From: Pedobacter alluvionis
GTDB taxonomy: Bacteria; Bacteroidota; Bacteroidia; Sphingobacteriales; Sphingobacteriaceae
DNA length: 64,000 nucleotides
Assembly: GCF_003664035.1 (NCBI RefSeq)
Contig: NZ_RCCK01000010.1
Coordinates: forward strand, 1,612,001-1,676,000
Reading direction: 5' to 3'
Made by a program: the position numbers and the translations under genes
In this document: one piece after another, positions 44,943-53,898 of the stretch
Layout of the letters: each line of letters opens with the position of its first letter
Position numbering within the stretch: the stretch's first letter is position 1
Notes under the pieces: generated by a model
What the model was told of the DNA's origin: nothing
The model's database searches: none
The model's input: the letters and a program-made list of their open reading frames with translations, nothing else

Positions 44943-46139
44943 CTAGGCTAATTTACCTAAAGCTTCTTTAATTCTTCTTAATGCTTCAACTAAACTCTCG
45001 TCGGATGCTGCATAAGATAAACGGATATAGTTATTGTTTCCAAAGGAATCGCCACCAACGGTTGCTACGTGACCAACGTTTAATAAATATAAAGCAAGAT
45101 CTGATGAATCTTTAATTACGTTTCCATCTGCATCTTTTTTACCGAAGAAAGAGCTGATTTCAGGGAAAAAGTAAAATGCCCCATCAGGAAGATTTGTTTT
45201 TACCCCTGGAATTTCGTTTAACAGGTTATAAACCAATTCTCTACGGCGTAAAAATGCTTCTTTCATTTCTAAAACACTTGCTAAACCTTGCTCGTAAGCA
45301 ACAATTCCGGCTCTTTGTGCAATTGAGCATGTTCCGGAAGTTGTTTGTCCTTGCAATTTATCGTTGGCGGCTGCAATTTCTTTATTTGCTGCAATGTAAC
45401 CTAATCTCCAGCCTGTCATGGCGAAAGCTTTAGAGAAACCATTAACAATGATTACACGGTCTTTAATGCTGTTGAATTGCGCGATAGATTCATGTTTATC
45501 AACAAAGTTGATGTGCTCATAAATCTCATCAGATAAGATGTAGATATTTGGATGTTTTTCGAAAACGGCAACCAGGGCTGCTAATTCTTCTTTGCTGTAA
45601 ACTGATCCTGTTGGGTTACAAGGCGAAGAAAACATAAATAATTTCGATTTCGGCGTAATGGCTGCTTCTAATTGTGCAGGAGTAATTTTGAAATCACTTT
45701 CGATATCTGTGTCAATAAAAACAGATTTTCCTTCTGCCAGGGTTACCATTTCTGAGTAAGAAACCCAGTAAGGTGTAGGGATAATTACTTCATCCTCCGG
45801 ATCAATCAAAGTTAGAATAACATTTGATAAAGATTGTTTTGCACCTGTTGAAACAACGATCTGCGAAATATCATAATCCAGGTTGTTTTCTGTTTTTAAC
45901 TTGTTTACGATTGCCTGGCGCAGGTCTGGATAGCCCGGTACCGGCGAATAACGTGTATAATTTTCGTCTAATGCCTGTTTAGCAGCATTTTTTACGTGAT
46001 CAGGTGTGTTGAAATCGGGTTCGCCAACGCTTAAACTAATGATGTTAATGCCCTTAGACGCTAATTCGCGACCAAGTTTAGTCATTTTAAGGGTTGCAGA
46101 TTCGGAAAGACTGTTGATTCTTTTGGATAAGGTGCTCAT
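44943..46139 (-). CDS. Pyridoxal-phosphate aspartate/aromatic aminotransferase family enzyme
   Basis: A 398-residue class I aminotransferase of the AspC/AatA type. It shows VGEPDFNTPDHV at the N-terminus, PCNPTGSVYS, the PLP-proximal SDEIYEH, the Schiff-base Lys in VNGFSKAFAMTGWRLGY, and the Arg in NNYIRLSYAASDE that binds the substrate carboxylate. It would transaminate aspartate or a related amino acid with 2-oxoglutarate. It is a single-gene unit, divergent from the CDF transporter. A TATATTTG box (minus strand, 46158-46165) lies 19 bases upstream of the start. Exact substrate range is unknown. Confidence 0.93.
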   Translation of the reverse strand: MSTLSKRINSLSESATLKMTKLGRELASKGINIISLSVGEPDFNTPDHVKNAAKQALDENYTRYSPVPGYPDLRQAIVNKLKTENNLDYDISQIVVSTGAKQSLSNVILTLIDPEDEVIIPTPYWVSYSEMVTLAEGKSVFIDTDIESDFKITPAQLEAAITPKSKLFMFSSPCNPTGSVYSKEELAALVAVFEKHPNIYILSDEIYEHINFVDKHESIAQFNSIKDRVIIVNGFSKAFAMTGWRLGYIAANKEIAAANDKLQGQTTSGTCSIAQRAGIVAYEQGLASVLEMKEAFLRRRELVYNLLNEIPGVKTNLPDGAFYFFPEISSFFGKKDADGNVIKDSSDLALYLLNVGHVATVGGDSFGNNNYIRLSYAASDESLVEALRRIKEALGKLA

Positions 46140-46157
46140 GGTTAATTACTTTGAGCG

Positions 46158-46165
46158 CAAATATA
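46158..46165 (-). promoter_or_regulatory. -7 promoter box of the aminotransferase gene
   Basis: On the minus strand this reads TATATTTG, an exact TAnnTTTG match, 19 bases before the start codon. No clear TTTG -33 element is at the expected distance. Confidence 0.45.
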
Positions 46166-46252
46166 TAAACCAAATATTATTCTGCACTAAAAAAGACATA
46201 GTTTTTCTTATTTAATTTATTCGATAAGCGTATTTTTGAAAAAAATATCCTT

Positions 46253-47239
46253 GTGTCGGTAAAAAAGAAAGCGATAATAATTTCTCTGGTGGTGAGTGTG
46301 GTACTGATGCTGGCCAAGTTTTTAGCGTATTTTATTACGGGGTCAAATGCGATCTTAACGGATGCAGCAGAAAGCATTGTAAATGTAATAGCGGGCAGTT
46401 TTGCCTTTTATAGCATCTACCTGAGTACGCAGCCCCGCGACGAAAATCATCCTTACGGACATGGTAAAGTTGAATTTTTCTCGGCTTTTGTTGAAGGAAT
46501 ATTGATTTTGATTGCTGGCGTGGTGATTATTTTCAAATCATCGTATAACCTGATTTATCCCCATGTAGTGGGGGAGCTTTTAACCGGAACGCTTATTATT
46601 GGTGTTACGGGCTTAATTAATCTGATTGTTGGTTTGTACCTTATAAACGTTGGTAAAGATGAGCATTCGGTTACCTTGCAGGCCGATGGCAAACATTTAT
46701 TAACTGATACTTATACCAGTGGAGCGATTGTGATTGGATTAATCTTAATTCAGTTAACAAATATTATTTGGTTGGATAGCTTACTCTCCTTTTTCGTAGG
46801 CTTTTACATTGTTTATTCTGGTTATAAACTCACCCGTGGTTCGGTGGGAGGATTAATGGATGAAAGCGATTTTACCCTGGTTGAAGAAGTAGTAGATGTT
46901 TTGCAGAAGAACAGGCACAATCCCTGGATTGATGTACATAACCTGCGTACGCAGCAATATGGCCCTGAATTTCACATCGATTGCCACGTAACATTGCCCT
47001 ATTATTTTGACTTAAATAAAGTTCACCGCGAAATCTCTCAGATTGACGAACTGATCAATAAAAATGGCTTTCGTAAAGCAGAGCTTTTTATACATGCAGA
47101 TCCATGTTTACCTGAATGTTGTCATTATTGCCACATGAGCGAATGTCCGGTAAGGGCAGAGGCCTTTAAAAAAGAAATTGTGTGGACGCCTGAAATAGTA
47201 ATCAAAAATAAAAAGCATTTCGAAAATGAGCTACTTTAA
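46253..47239 (+). CDS. Cation diffusion facilitator family transporter
   Basis: A 328-residue CDF antiporter exporting divalent metal from the cytoplasm. The transmembrane part shows the metal-site residues ILTDAAESIVN, the HPYGHGKVEFFSA segment and GKHLLTDTYTSGAI. The C-terminal cytoplasmic domain ends in a Cys/His-rich PCLPECCHYCHMSECPVR, likely an extra metal site. The start is a GTG (46253-46255). A TATTTTTG box at 46231-46238 lies just ahead, so the leader would be very short. It overlaps the Nudix gene by 14 bases. Zinc, iron or manganese are possible substrates. Confidence 0.92.
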   Translation: MSVKKKAIIISLVVSVVLMLAKFLAYFITGSNAILTDAAESIVNVIAGSFAFYSIYLSTQPRDENHPYGHGKVEFFSAFVEGILILIAGVVIIFKSSYNLIYPHVVGELLTGTLIIGVTGLINLIVGLYLINVGKDEHSVTLQADGKHLLTDTYTSGAIVIGLILIQLTNIIWLDSLLSFFVGFYIVYSGYKLTRGSVGGLMDESDFTLVEEVVDVLQKNRHNPWIDVHNLRTQQYGPEFHIDCHVTLPYYFDLNKVHREISQIDELINKNGFRKAELFIHADPCLPECCHYCHMSECPVRAEAFKKEIVWTPEIVIKNKKHFENELL

Positions 47240-47678
47240 TGTTAGGGTTTATGGTTTGTTAATTAACCAGCATGATGAGGTTTTGGTGAGTGATGAAGAA
47301 GAATATGGTTTCCGTTTCAGTAAGTTTCCTGGTGGTGGTTTAGAGTTTGGTGAAGGCTTAATTGATGGATTAAAACGTGAGTTTATGGAAGAGTGTAATG
47401 CTGAAATTGAAGTATTGTCTCATTTTTATACCACAGATTTTTTTGAAAAATCATCATTTAATGATAGCCAGGTGATTAGCGTGTATTATCTCGTTAAAGA
47501 AAAAGCTCCGTTGCAGCTGGCCTTTAAGGATACGATTTACGATTTCGATGGATCAGGCGAAATTCTTCAGGCTTTCAGGTGGGTGAAAATAGAAGATTTA
47601 AACATCGAAGATATCACCTTTAAAACAGATAAAACCGTAGCTCAGCTTTTAAAAAATCAATATTCAGTTAAAGTATAA
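47226..47678 (+). CDS. Nudix hydrolase
   Basis: A 150-residue Nudix protein. The Nudix box reads GGLEFGEGLIDGLKREFMEE, matching the GX5EX7REUXEE consensus, though the final Gly is replaced (CNAEIEV). It hydrolyses a nucleoside diphosphate linked to another group; the substrate is unknown. It overlaps the CDF gene by 14 bases and ends 2 bases before bioA, so the three are likely one transcript. The overlap points to translational coupling rather than a common pathway. Confidence 0.9.
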   Translation: MSYFNVRVYGLLINQHDEVLVSDEEEYGFRFSKFPGGGLEFGEGLIDGLKREFMEECNAEIEVLSHFYTTDFFEKSSFNDSQVISVYYLVKEKAPLQLAFKDTIYDFDGSGEILQAFRWVKIEDLNIEDITFKTDKTVAQLLKNQYSVKV

Positions 47679-47680
47679 TT

Positions 47681-48985
47681 ATGATGCCCGATAATTCCCA
47701 AGTCTCCACTTCTTTCTCCGAACTCAATCTAACAGAACGCGATAAAAAGGTAATCTGGCATCCTTATACCCAAATGAAGAATGCGCTACCGCACATCCCG
47801 ATTGTGAGGGGTGAAGGGGTGTACGTTTTTGATGAGCATGGAAAACGGTATATCGATGCGGTTTCATCCTGGTGGGTTAATATTCATGGCCATTCGCACC
47901 CTCACATCGCACAAAAAGTAGCCGAACAGCTCACTGTACTCGAACATGTAATTTTTGCAGGTTTTACGCACGAGCCCGCAGTATTGTTGGCAGAAAGGTT
48001 GTTGCCAATCTTACCTGGGAAACAAGATAAAGTTTTTTATACGGATAACGGATCAACAGCAGTAGAGGTAGCCTTAAAAATGTGCCTGCAGTACTGGGAC
48101 AATAAAGGTACCCCAAAAACGAAGATTTTAGCTTTTAAAAATGCCTATCATGGCGACACCTTCGGCGCTATGTCGGTAAGTGGCCGCAGTATTTTTACGG
48201 ATGCTTTTAACAGTTTATTATTCGATGTAGAGTTTATTGATCTGCCTGATGAAAGCAATATCTCAAATCTAACCTCTCATATCTCAAATCTTACAGATAC
48301 CGCTTGTTTTATCTTCGAACCACTAATTTTAGGTTCTGGTGGAATGTTGATGTACGAGGCGAAATACCTTGATGAACTGGTTGCTGCCTGTAAAAAAGCA
48401 GGTATCTTGATTATTGCTGATGAGGTAATGACGGGCTTTGGCCGGACAGGCACTTACTTCGCCTGCGAGAAATTAATTCATAAGCCCGATATTATTTGTT
48501 TAAGCAAGGGTTTAACCGGCGGAACAATGCCTTTAGGTATCACAACCTGTACCGATGAAATATTTGATGCCTTTTTAAGTGACGATAAATTAAAAACGCT
48601 CTATCACGGACATTCTTTTACCGCTAACCCTATTGCTTGTGTAGCTTCTTTAGCAAGTTTAGATATATTGTTGCAGAAAGAAACACTGGCCAATATTAAA
48701 AGGATAGAGGCTAAACACGCTTTGTTTTTACAGGAGATTAAAGCGCATCCTAAAGTTAAAGCAGTTAGACAAACGGGTACCATTATCGCTATTGAGTGGG
48801 AAACAGGAAATGAAACCTCTTATTTAAGTAATCTGCGTAATTTATTGTATGCCTACTTCTTAGATAAGGGGATTATATTAAGGCCATTGGGCAATATTAT
48901 TTATATCCTTCCACCGTATATAATCAGCGATGAAGATCTGGATTATATTTATGCAGCCATAAAATCGGCTTTAGAAGAAGTATAG
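47681..48985 (+). CDS. bioA: Adenosylmethionine-8-amino-7-oxononanoate aminotransferase
   Basis: A 434-residue PLP enzyme that forms 7,8-diaminopelargonate in biotin synthesis using SAM as amino donor. Motifs are HPYTQMKN, DAVSSWWVNIHGHSHP, the PLP-phosphate segment FYTDNGSTAVE, DEVMTGFGRTGT, and the Schiff-base Lys in CLSKGLTGGTMPLG. Residues about 189-203 (SNISNLTSHISNLTD) are a repetitive insert encoded by a TCTCAAATCT-type repeat, not a conserved part of the family. It follows the Nudix gene by 2 bases. Other biotin genes are not in the window. Confidence 0.96.
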   Translation: MMPDNSQVSTSFSELNLTERDKKVIWHPYTQMKNALPHIPIVRGEGVYVFDEHGKRYIDAVSSWWVNIHGHSHPHIAQKVAEQLTVLEHVIFAGFTHEPAVLLAERLLPILPGKQDKVFYTDNGSTAVEVALKMCLQYWDNKGTPKTKILAFKNAYHGDTFGAMSVSGRSIFTDAFNSLLFDVEFIDLPDESNISNLTSHISNLTDTACFIFEPLILGSGGMLMYEAKYLDELVAACKKAGILIIADEVMTGFGRTGTYFACEKLIHKPDIICLSKGLTGGTMPLGITTCTDEIFDAFLSDDKLKTLYHGHSFTANPIACVASLASLDILLQKETLANIKRIEAKHALFLQEIKAHPKVKAVRQTGTIIAIEWETGNETSYLSNLRNLLYAYFLDKGIILRPLGNIIYILPPYIISDEDLDYIYAAIKSALEEV

Positions 48986-49102
48986 GTGCTTTTAGGTCAT
49001 AGCGAGACGCTATGGCCAGTATTAAGTTTTTTCGAAATGTGGTGATTCAATAGCTTCATCAGAAGATAGACCGTGAGTTATAAAAGTTAAACTATCCATC
49101 CC

Positions 49103-49546
49103 TTATTGCGTAAAAGAAATTGTCGAACTATTGAATATTTGCTTCGGCAATCGGCTATTAATTTTAAAAGCTAACACTTTAACAGGTTTTTCATCCGTGT
49201 CGTAAAAATAAAGCGTATTGGTAGTCAGTTTAAATGGTAATTCATTGGGCATATCGAAATGATATCTGGCTTTGAATTTTTTATTTGGACTATAAAATAT
49301 AAGCCAGCTATTTCCGTGGTACACCATAGCAGCCTTTATTCGGCTAAATTCTTTAACTACATAAAATCGATTTTTTTGGTTTTTATCTGTTATTTTTCCT
49401 AAATATGTAGATCTGGTATCACCATTTTCCGTTTTTTGAAATATCTCCTTCCCAATATTCTTTTCAATGAATATTACATTTTTTGCAAAACATAAAGTAG
49501 ATGAAAGTAACAATAGCAAGATTATTGCAGAATATCTTATTAGCAT
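49103..49546 (-). CDS. Small secreted hypothetical protein
   Basis: A 147-residue exported protein with a signal peptide (MLIRYSAIILLLLLSSTLCFA). The mature region is rich in Lys, Tyr and Phe and looks beta-rich, with no recognisable domain. It lies 13 bases past the stop of nothing on its own strand, but it directly follows the exonuclease-GIY-YIG gene (start 50933, stop 49560) on the same strand with a 13-base gap. The pair may be cotranscribed. No functional guess is made. Confidence 0.65.
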   Translation of the reverse strand: MLIRYSAIILLLLLSSTLCFAKNVIFIEKNIGKEIFQKTENGDTRSTYLGKITDKNQKNRFYVVKEFSRIKAAMVYHGNSWLIFYSPNKKFKARYHFDMPNELPFKLTTNTLYFYDTDEKPVKVLAFKINSRLPKQIFNSSTISFTQ

Positions 49547-49559
49547 TGAATTAAGTTTT

Positions 49560-50933
49560 CTACAATTTATACAATTTCTGTGGATGTTGTTCAGCGTAAT
49601 TCAGAATTAAATTTAAAATATAACTATTGGATTGATAAATGGATAAATCGTTCTTGATCGGCGCCAATCCATCTGCCAGGTAATTTTTGTCGGTAAAATA
49701 ACCCATTCCATAAAATTTCCCGTTTTCTACTACTAAACAACTAAATTCTTCCTCTTTTCTGCCTTCGTCTACCAATGCGAAACTTGGTTGCTGATTTTGA
49801 ACATCACTTAATGCTGAATTTAATTTTTTGTTGTAAACGGCCACGGTTTCTATTCCACTACAGGCACCAAAACATTGCCCATTTTCATGTGCATAACATT
49901 TGGTTGCTGTTTTTTGCAAATAACAGAGCTTAGCACAAAGTTGGTATTTATCAATTAACTGTGTTAAAAAGTTATAGCCTTCCAATAAACTGTTAAAACT
50001 CTGTATGGCATTATTATTCTTTTTATGTTTATCAACGGCTAAACGCAGGTACCCGTTCTGATCTTCAAAAACGTATAAATCGTATTTATGCTCATAACGT
50101 TTCATGGCCCGGTTGTTTTCAGGCCAAAGGCGCTTAATTTCATTGGCTTCTAAAATTAAGGCCATCAGTTCAGTTCCGCAGATCACGAAGTCGACATGAT
50201 GTATGGTACGCAAAAAATCTTGTCGCTGCCGGTTCGGAGTGTTACCCGTAAAATGACTGGTTACGCGTTTTTTAAGGTCTTTGGCCTTACCCACGTAAAC
50301 AATTTTGCCTTTACTGTCTTTAAAATAGTAAACCCCAGGCTGATTGGGCAATCTTAAAATAGAAGCTTTATCTAAGTGCGGCGGTAAAACCTGCTCTTTA
50401 GAAGTTTTCTTTAACATTTCTGGAATGATCCCTTCCAGATCATTATCCAATAACATATTAAAGAGGATACTGGTAGCGTCTGCATCTCCTGCTGCCCGGT
50501 GCCGGTTTTGAATCGGTATCTGCAAGGCAGTACAAAGTTTCCCTAAACTATAAGATGATTTACCAGGAATTAGTTTTCTGCTCAACCGTACCGTACAAAG
50601 CTTTTTGCATTGTAAATCATATCCTGCAGCTGCTAAATGATGCTTCAAAAAGGAATAATCGAAGTTTACATTGTGTGCTACAAAAACCTTATCGCTTAAG
50701 AGTTCATAAATTTGTAAAGCAACGTCATCAAAAGCTGGTGCATCCATCAATATATCATCATCAATACCGGTAAGTGCCGTAATGTAATCGGGTACGGGCT
50801 GCTTAGGATTAATGAGGGTAGTGTAAGATTCAACGATTTTGTTGCCATCATGAATGTTAATAGCAACCTCGGTAATGCCATTTGCTGAGGCATGACCACC
50901 AGTGGTTTCGATATCTACAACTGCGTATAACAT
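49560..50933 (-). CDS. DEDDh exonuclease fused to a GIY-YIG (UvrC/Cho-like) nuclease
   Basis: A 457-residue two-nuclease protein. Residues about 1-165 are a DnaQ-type 3'-5' exonuclease: VVDIETTGG (motif I), HNVNFDYSFLKHHL (II) and HRAAGDADAT (III). A linker leads to a GIY-YIG domain at about 200-285 with GVYYFKDSKGKIVYVGKAKD and an Arg-rich KKRVTSHF. The C-terminal region has a four-Cys segment (CAKLCYLQKTATKCYAHENG) like that of Cho/UvrC. The order exonuclease-Cho suggests a nucleotide-excision or cleanup role in DNA repair. The fusion is known in several bacteria, but the partners are unclear. Confidence 0.92.
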   Translation of the reverse strand: MLYAVVDIETTGGHASANGITEVAINIHDGNKIVESYTTLINPKQPVPDYITALTGIDDDILMDAPAFDDVALQIYELLSDKVFVAHNVNFDYSFLKHHLAAAGYDLQCKKLCTVRLSRKLIPGKSSYSLGKLCTALQIPIQNRHRAAGDADATSILFNMLLDNDLEGIIPEMLKKTSKEQVLPPHLDKASILRLPNQPGVYYFKDSKGKIVYVGKAKDLKKRVTSHFTGNTPNRQRQDFLRTIHHVDFVICGTELMALILEANEIKRLWPENNRAMKRYEHKYDLYVFEDQNGYLRLAVDKHKKNNNAIQSFNSLLEGYNFLTQLIDKYQLCAKLCYLQKTATKCYAHENGQCFGACSGIETVAVYNKKLNSALSDVQNQQPSFALVDEGRKEEEFSCLVVENGKFYGMGYFTDKNYLADGLAPIKNDLSIYQSNSYILNLILNYAEQHPQKLYKL

Positions 50934-51003
50934 TAAAATAATTTGAAATACAAATCTATGCTAAAATAATTAGTATAAAAATAATTTTGATTATTTCTTT
51001 AGT

Positions 51004-51040
51004 ATAAAAAAAGCGGTTACATATTTAACGTAACCGCTCC
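51004..51040 (-). terminator. Terminator of the response-regulator/barrel operon
   Basis: AGCGGTTAC and GTAACCGCT form a 9-bp stem with an AT loop. On the minus strand it is followed by a run of T (TTTTTTTATAC). It lies 20 bases past the barrel gene stop. Confidence 0.88.
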
Positions 51041-51059
51041 CGTATTTTGTATGTAGCTG

Positions 51060-51689
51060 TTATTTAAGTTTATTGAGCAGTTTGCTTAAATTAGGTTTAA
51101 TACCAATAGAAATTGGCACAGTATTAAAAGCCCTGTTCTGGATCTTACTAAAACCATACATGTAACTGGCCTCCACAAACAAATTAGCGCCACCAATATT
51201 GTATTCAATTCCGCCACCACCTTCGGCGATGCCTAAACCATTTGATTTATTATCAAGGGTAACCTGCAAAGTTGACGCATTAACCGCTGCCTGTGGGGTA
51301 AGGATAATTCCACCACCTGCACCTGCAAAACCATAAAAGGCCCATTTATTTACAATTTTACGGTAACCCAATGCCACATTTAATAAATAGGTGGTGGCTC
51401 TTCCTTTTTGAATCGTATAGGTGTATCCCGCATCTGGTGTAATCTGATTAAAAGTAAAGGCGTGTAAACTTACTTTGGGGTAAAGGAATAAACCGCCTTC
51501 GCCTAAACCCAGGTTTAAACCTAATGATGTTGAAAATTTAGGCTTAAAATAATCGGAAGTTTCACCCATTGGGAATGCAAACCCAATTCCACTCATGGAG
51601 TAAAGTTTGTCGGGCCTGTTTTGTGCCATTACTTTGGTTGATACCATGGTAACCAGCAATAGAAGCGGTGTTAGTAGTTTTAATTTCAT
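51060..51689 (-). CDS. Outer-membrane beta-barrel protein
   Basis: A 209-residue exported protein. It has a signal peptide (LLTPLLLLVTMVSTKVMAQ) and a mature part of alternating hydrophobic and polar residues with Gly, Tyr and aromatic ends (GGGGIEYNIGGANLFVEASYMYG). This is the pattern of a small OmpA/OMP_b-brl barrel. The family and ligand are not clear. It is 10 bases after the response regulator on the same strand and has its own terminator, so the two form an operon. A sensing or surface role fits, but is not shown. Confidence 0.8.
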   Translation of the reverse strand: MKLKLLTPLLLLVTMVSTKVMAQNRPDKLYSMSGIGFAFPMGETSDYFKPKFSTSLGLNLGLGEGGLFLYPKVSLHAFTFNQITPDAGYTYTIQKGRATTYLLNVALGYRKIVNKWAFYGFAGAGGGIILTPQAAVNASTLQVTLDNKSNGLGIAEGGGGIEYNIGGANLFVEASYMYGFSKIQNRAFNTVPISIGIKPNLSKLLNKLK

Positions 51690-51699
51690 ATCTGATTTT

Positions 51700-52071
51700 T
51701 TAATTTTCGGTTAAAGCATCTACTTTTCTGAGTAAATCTGCTATATTAAAAGGTTTTTCTAAATAATCATCGGGTTGGTATTTTTGTGATGTGATGTAGT
51801 TCTCATCATATCTCGCCGATGCCATTATAATTGGTATATGCGCTGTTTCAGTATTTAACTTTAATTCTTTAAATACGGCACGGCCATCCATTCCATTTAA
51901 CATGATATCCAAAATGATCAGATCGGGTCTAAAATCTCTTATCGTTTTAAAAATATACCGTGGGGAAAGTAGTGGATAAACTTTATAATGTTCGGTTTCT
52001 AATACTTCCTGGAAAACTTCTAACACATCTGGATCATCATCCACAATCAGCACTCTTTTCAAAACAGACAA
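51700..52071 (-). CDS. Single-domain response regulator (CheY-like)
   Basis: A 123-residue receiver domain with no output domain. Acidic residues D11-D13 (VLIVDDDPDV) and the phosphoacceptor Asp near residue 58 (LIILDIMLNGMDG) are in place. The Thr/Ser of IIMASARYD and Lys of DYLEKPFN complete the set. It would act by protein contact or in a phosphorelay. No histidine kinase is encoded nearby. It is followed after 10 bases by a barrel protein, with which it shares a terminator. Confidence 0.92.
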   Translation of the reverse strand: MSVLKRVLIVDDDPDVLEVFQEVLETEHYKVYPLLSPRYIFKTIRDFRPDLIILDIMLNGMDGRAVFKELKLNTETAHIPIIMASARYDENYITSQKYQPDDYLEKPFNIADLLRKVDALTEN

Positions 52072-52174
52072 TCAATTAAATAATAAATAGATTATCCTAA
52101 TACAAAGTTTTGGATGTAATGTTTTGAATATACATTAAAATGAATTGGCAATGCTGATGATGGGCGATTAAAAA

Positions 52175-52933
52175 CTATATGCAGGCATCAGAACCGGGTT
52201 TTTCTTGTGGCAAATTATTCTTGATAAAATTTGCGAAAAGTTCTATGAAGGTGTCTGAGACGGTAAACGATATCTCACCCGAGAGCAGTATTTTGTGATT
52301 AAGTACACTTTTGATATGCTGTTTTGCAATCACAACAGAAGGAGTAATCTGAATAAATGCGGAATGCTCTTTTAGCATTTTCAAGGTCTTGATAAAATTA
52401 GATTTCGAACTCAAAAAAGCATTTTTTGTGGTTTTAAACTGAATATCGTCTCCTATTTCTTCAACAGCAATCAACTCATTCAGATCTATTCTTACCAGGT
52501 CGCCATTTTCTCCATGCAAAGGGATATAAAAGAAATGATCATCTAAAATGGAAAAAGGATGCTTTGCTTTTTTTCCGGTTGGGTAAAGGTTATTTATCGT
52601 TTTGGCTAAATGTAAAATAGAGTAGGGCTTAAGCAAATAGGCATCCGCCTCAACTTTAAAGGCATCAATGGCATACCTTGGGTGCGCAGTTGTGAAAACG
52701 AGGAATGTCGTTTTTTGCCTTAACAAGCTTGCAAGTTCGATTCCGGATAATGAGGGCATTTCGATATCCATAAAAATAATATCAACAGGGTTAGACGCCG
52801 ATATCTCTGTCAGGGCTTTGAGCGGTTCAGTGAAAATTTGGATAAGCTCTAAATCAGGCAGCTTTTCCATATATGCCGTCAAGCTCTCTAGCGAATGAGG
52901 ATCGTCATCAATAGCAATACAACTTATCGACAT
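52175..52933 (-). CDS. LytTR-type response regulator
   Basis: A 252-residue regulator with an N-terminal receiver (IAIDDDPHSLESL; phosphoacceptor Asp in IIFMDIEMPSLSG near residue 57) and a C-terminal LytTR DNA-binding domain (about 150-250). These proteins normally pair with a 5TM or 7TM-type sensor kinase that here is absent. It is 103 bases upstream of the receiver-only gene, on the same strand. It could belong to the same phosphorelay, but that is a guess. The C-terminus is slightly degenerate against the LytTR consensus, without missing core strands. Confidence 0.9.
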   Translation of the reverse strand: MSISCIAIDDDPHSLESLTAYMEKLPDLELIQIFTEPLKALTEISASNPVDIIFMDIEMPSLSGIELASLLRQKTTFLVFTTAHPRYAIDAFKVEADAYLLKPYSILHLAKTINNLYPTGKKAKHPFSILDDHFFYIPLHGENGDLVRIDLNELIAVEEIGDDIQFKTTKNAFLSSKSNFIKTLKMLKEHSAFIQITPSVVIAKQHIKSVLNHKILLSGEISFTVSDTFIELFANFIKNNLPQEKPGSDACI

Positions 52934-53330
52934 TTCTTATAGTTTAGTTGATGCAAATTACAATTTCAATGAGTAAAACGAAAAAAAAACATGTTTGCAA
53001 TGTATTTTTATGTATTCGGCAAGGAAAAATAGCTTTTTTTTGAGATGATGTATGATTTGAAAATTTTAATTAAAATTATTAAAACAGTTCCTTATTTCAT
53101 TTTAAAAACATATTACTTTGAAATATTTGTTTAACGGGCAACAGGTTGAATTAGGGAACAGGTTGAAGCTAAACGCCTGCAGAAGCGTAATAGTACAAAA
53201 ATCAAAGTCAAAAATTCAATAAAAAAACATTTAATTGCTTGTATAATAATATATTGTATTTTGAAACGTATTAATTTATAGATATATTTAATAACAGAAT
53301 AATTATCCTCAATTATTAAAACAATATCCC
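52934..53330. other. AT-rich intergenic region, no supported gene
   Basis: About 400 AT-rich bases between divergent genes. Around 53131-53165 the words AACGGGCAACAGGTTGAA and GGGAACAGGTTGAAGC form a short direct repeat. No RNA gene, terminator or coding frame is seen. Confidence 0.5.
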
Positions 53331-53606
53331 ATGGAAAATAGAATCCGCAACCTCAACAGATTAAACGTATCTATCACAAAAAAGGTTATCGAACTGCAGG
53401 AACAAGGTTACGACTGTGATTTTCTTTTGCTGGCCAATGGTAGTTTGCAATGTATGCAAACAAATTTAAATTATCCGTTGAGTACAGTAGCTATTAAACA
53501 GAGAGAACATGGCTACGATTTCTTCAGCCAATCTTATAAAAATGTTCATACCATAGAAACTGGTAATGGTGAAAAAGGTGTGTTACTTACCGAAAAGCTA
53601 TTTTAA
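53331..53606 (+). CDS. Small hypothetical protein
   Basis: A 91-residue soluble protein that I do not recognise. The N-terminus looks helical (RLNVSITKKVIELQEQGYDCDF), followed by a beta-rich stretch (LLLANGSLQCMQTNL). It contains two Cys and no signal peptide. The pattern is conserved-looking rather than random, with good codon use, and there is no competing gene on the other strand. It is a single-gene unit between the LytTR regulator and the carotenoid operon. Confidence 0.62.
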   Translation: MENRIRNLNRLNVSITKKVIELQEQGYDCDFLLLANGSLQCMQTNLNYPLSTVAIKQREHGYDFFSQSYKNVHTIETGNGEKGVLLTEKLF

Positions 53607-53898
53607 CTTACTGTTTCCTGGCCTTCTGATTTATGCTTAACCTAAGTTTGAAATTTACTATATCCTTTAGTGCCGATTATAGGCCGCGAGAATGAAACAA
53701 AGATGACATGCTTTCGAAGTCCTGTCTTAATGCCATCTCGTTCGTTTCAACATTTCTTCAAGTCAGATATAAGCTGAGCCTAACGTGATAAAATTTAAGG
53801 AAACTTGCTTTTTATACAACCTCATCGAATCAAAGCGTTCAATTCTTCTTTTAAAATAAATTTCTTGCACATGGAGTAAAAAACTTTTTTTTCTCTTT
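53607..53898. other. Intergenic region with a degraded inverted repeat
   Basis: No gene is seen. GAATGAAACAAAGATGACAT (about 53692) and ATGCCATCTCGTTCGTTTCA (about 53731) are partly inverted copies. This may be a decayed palindromic repeat. The right end becomes T-rich just before the candidate operator. Confidence 0.45.
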
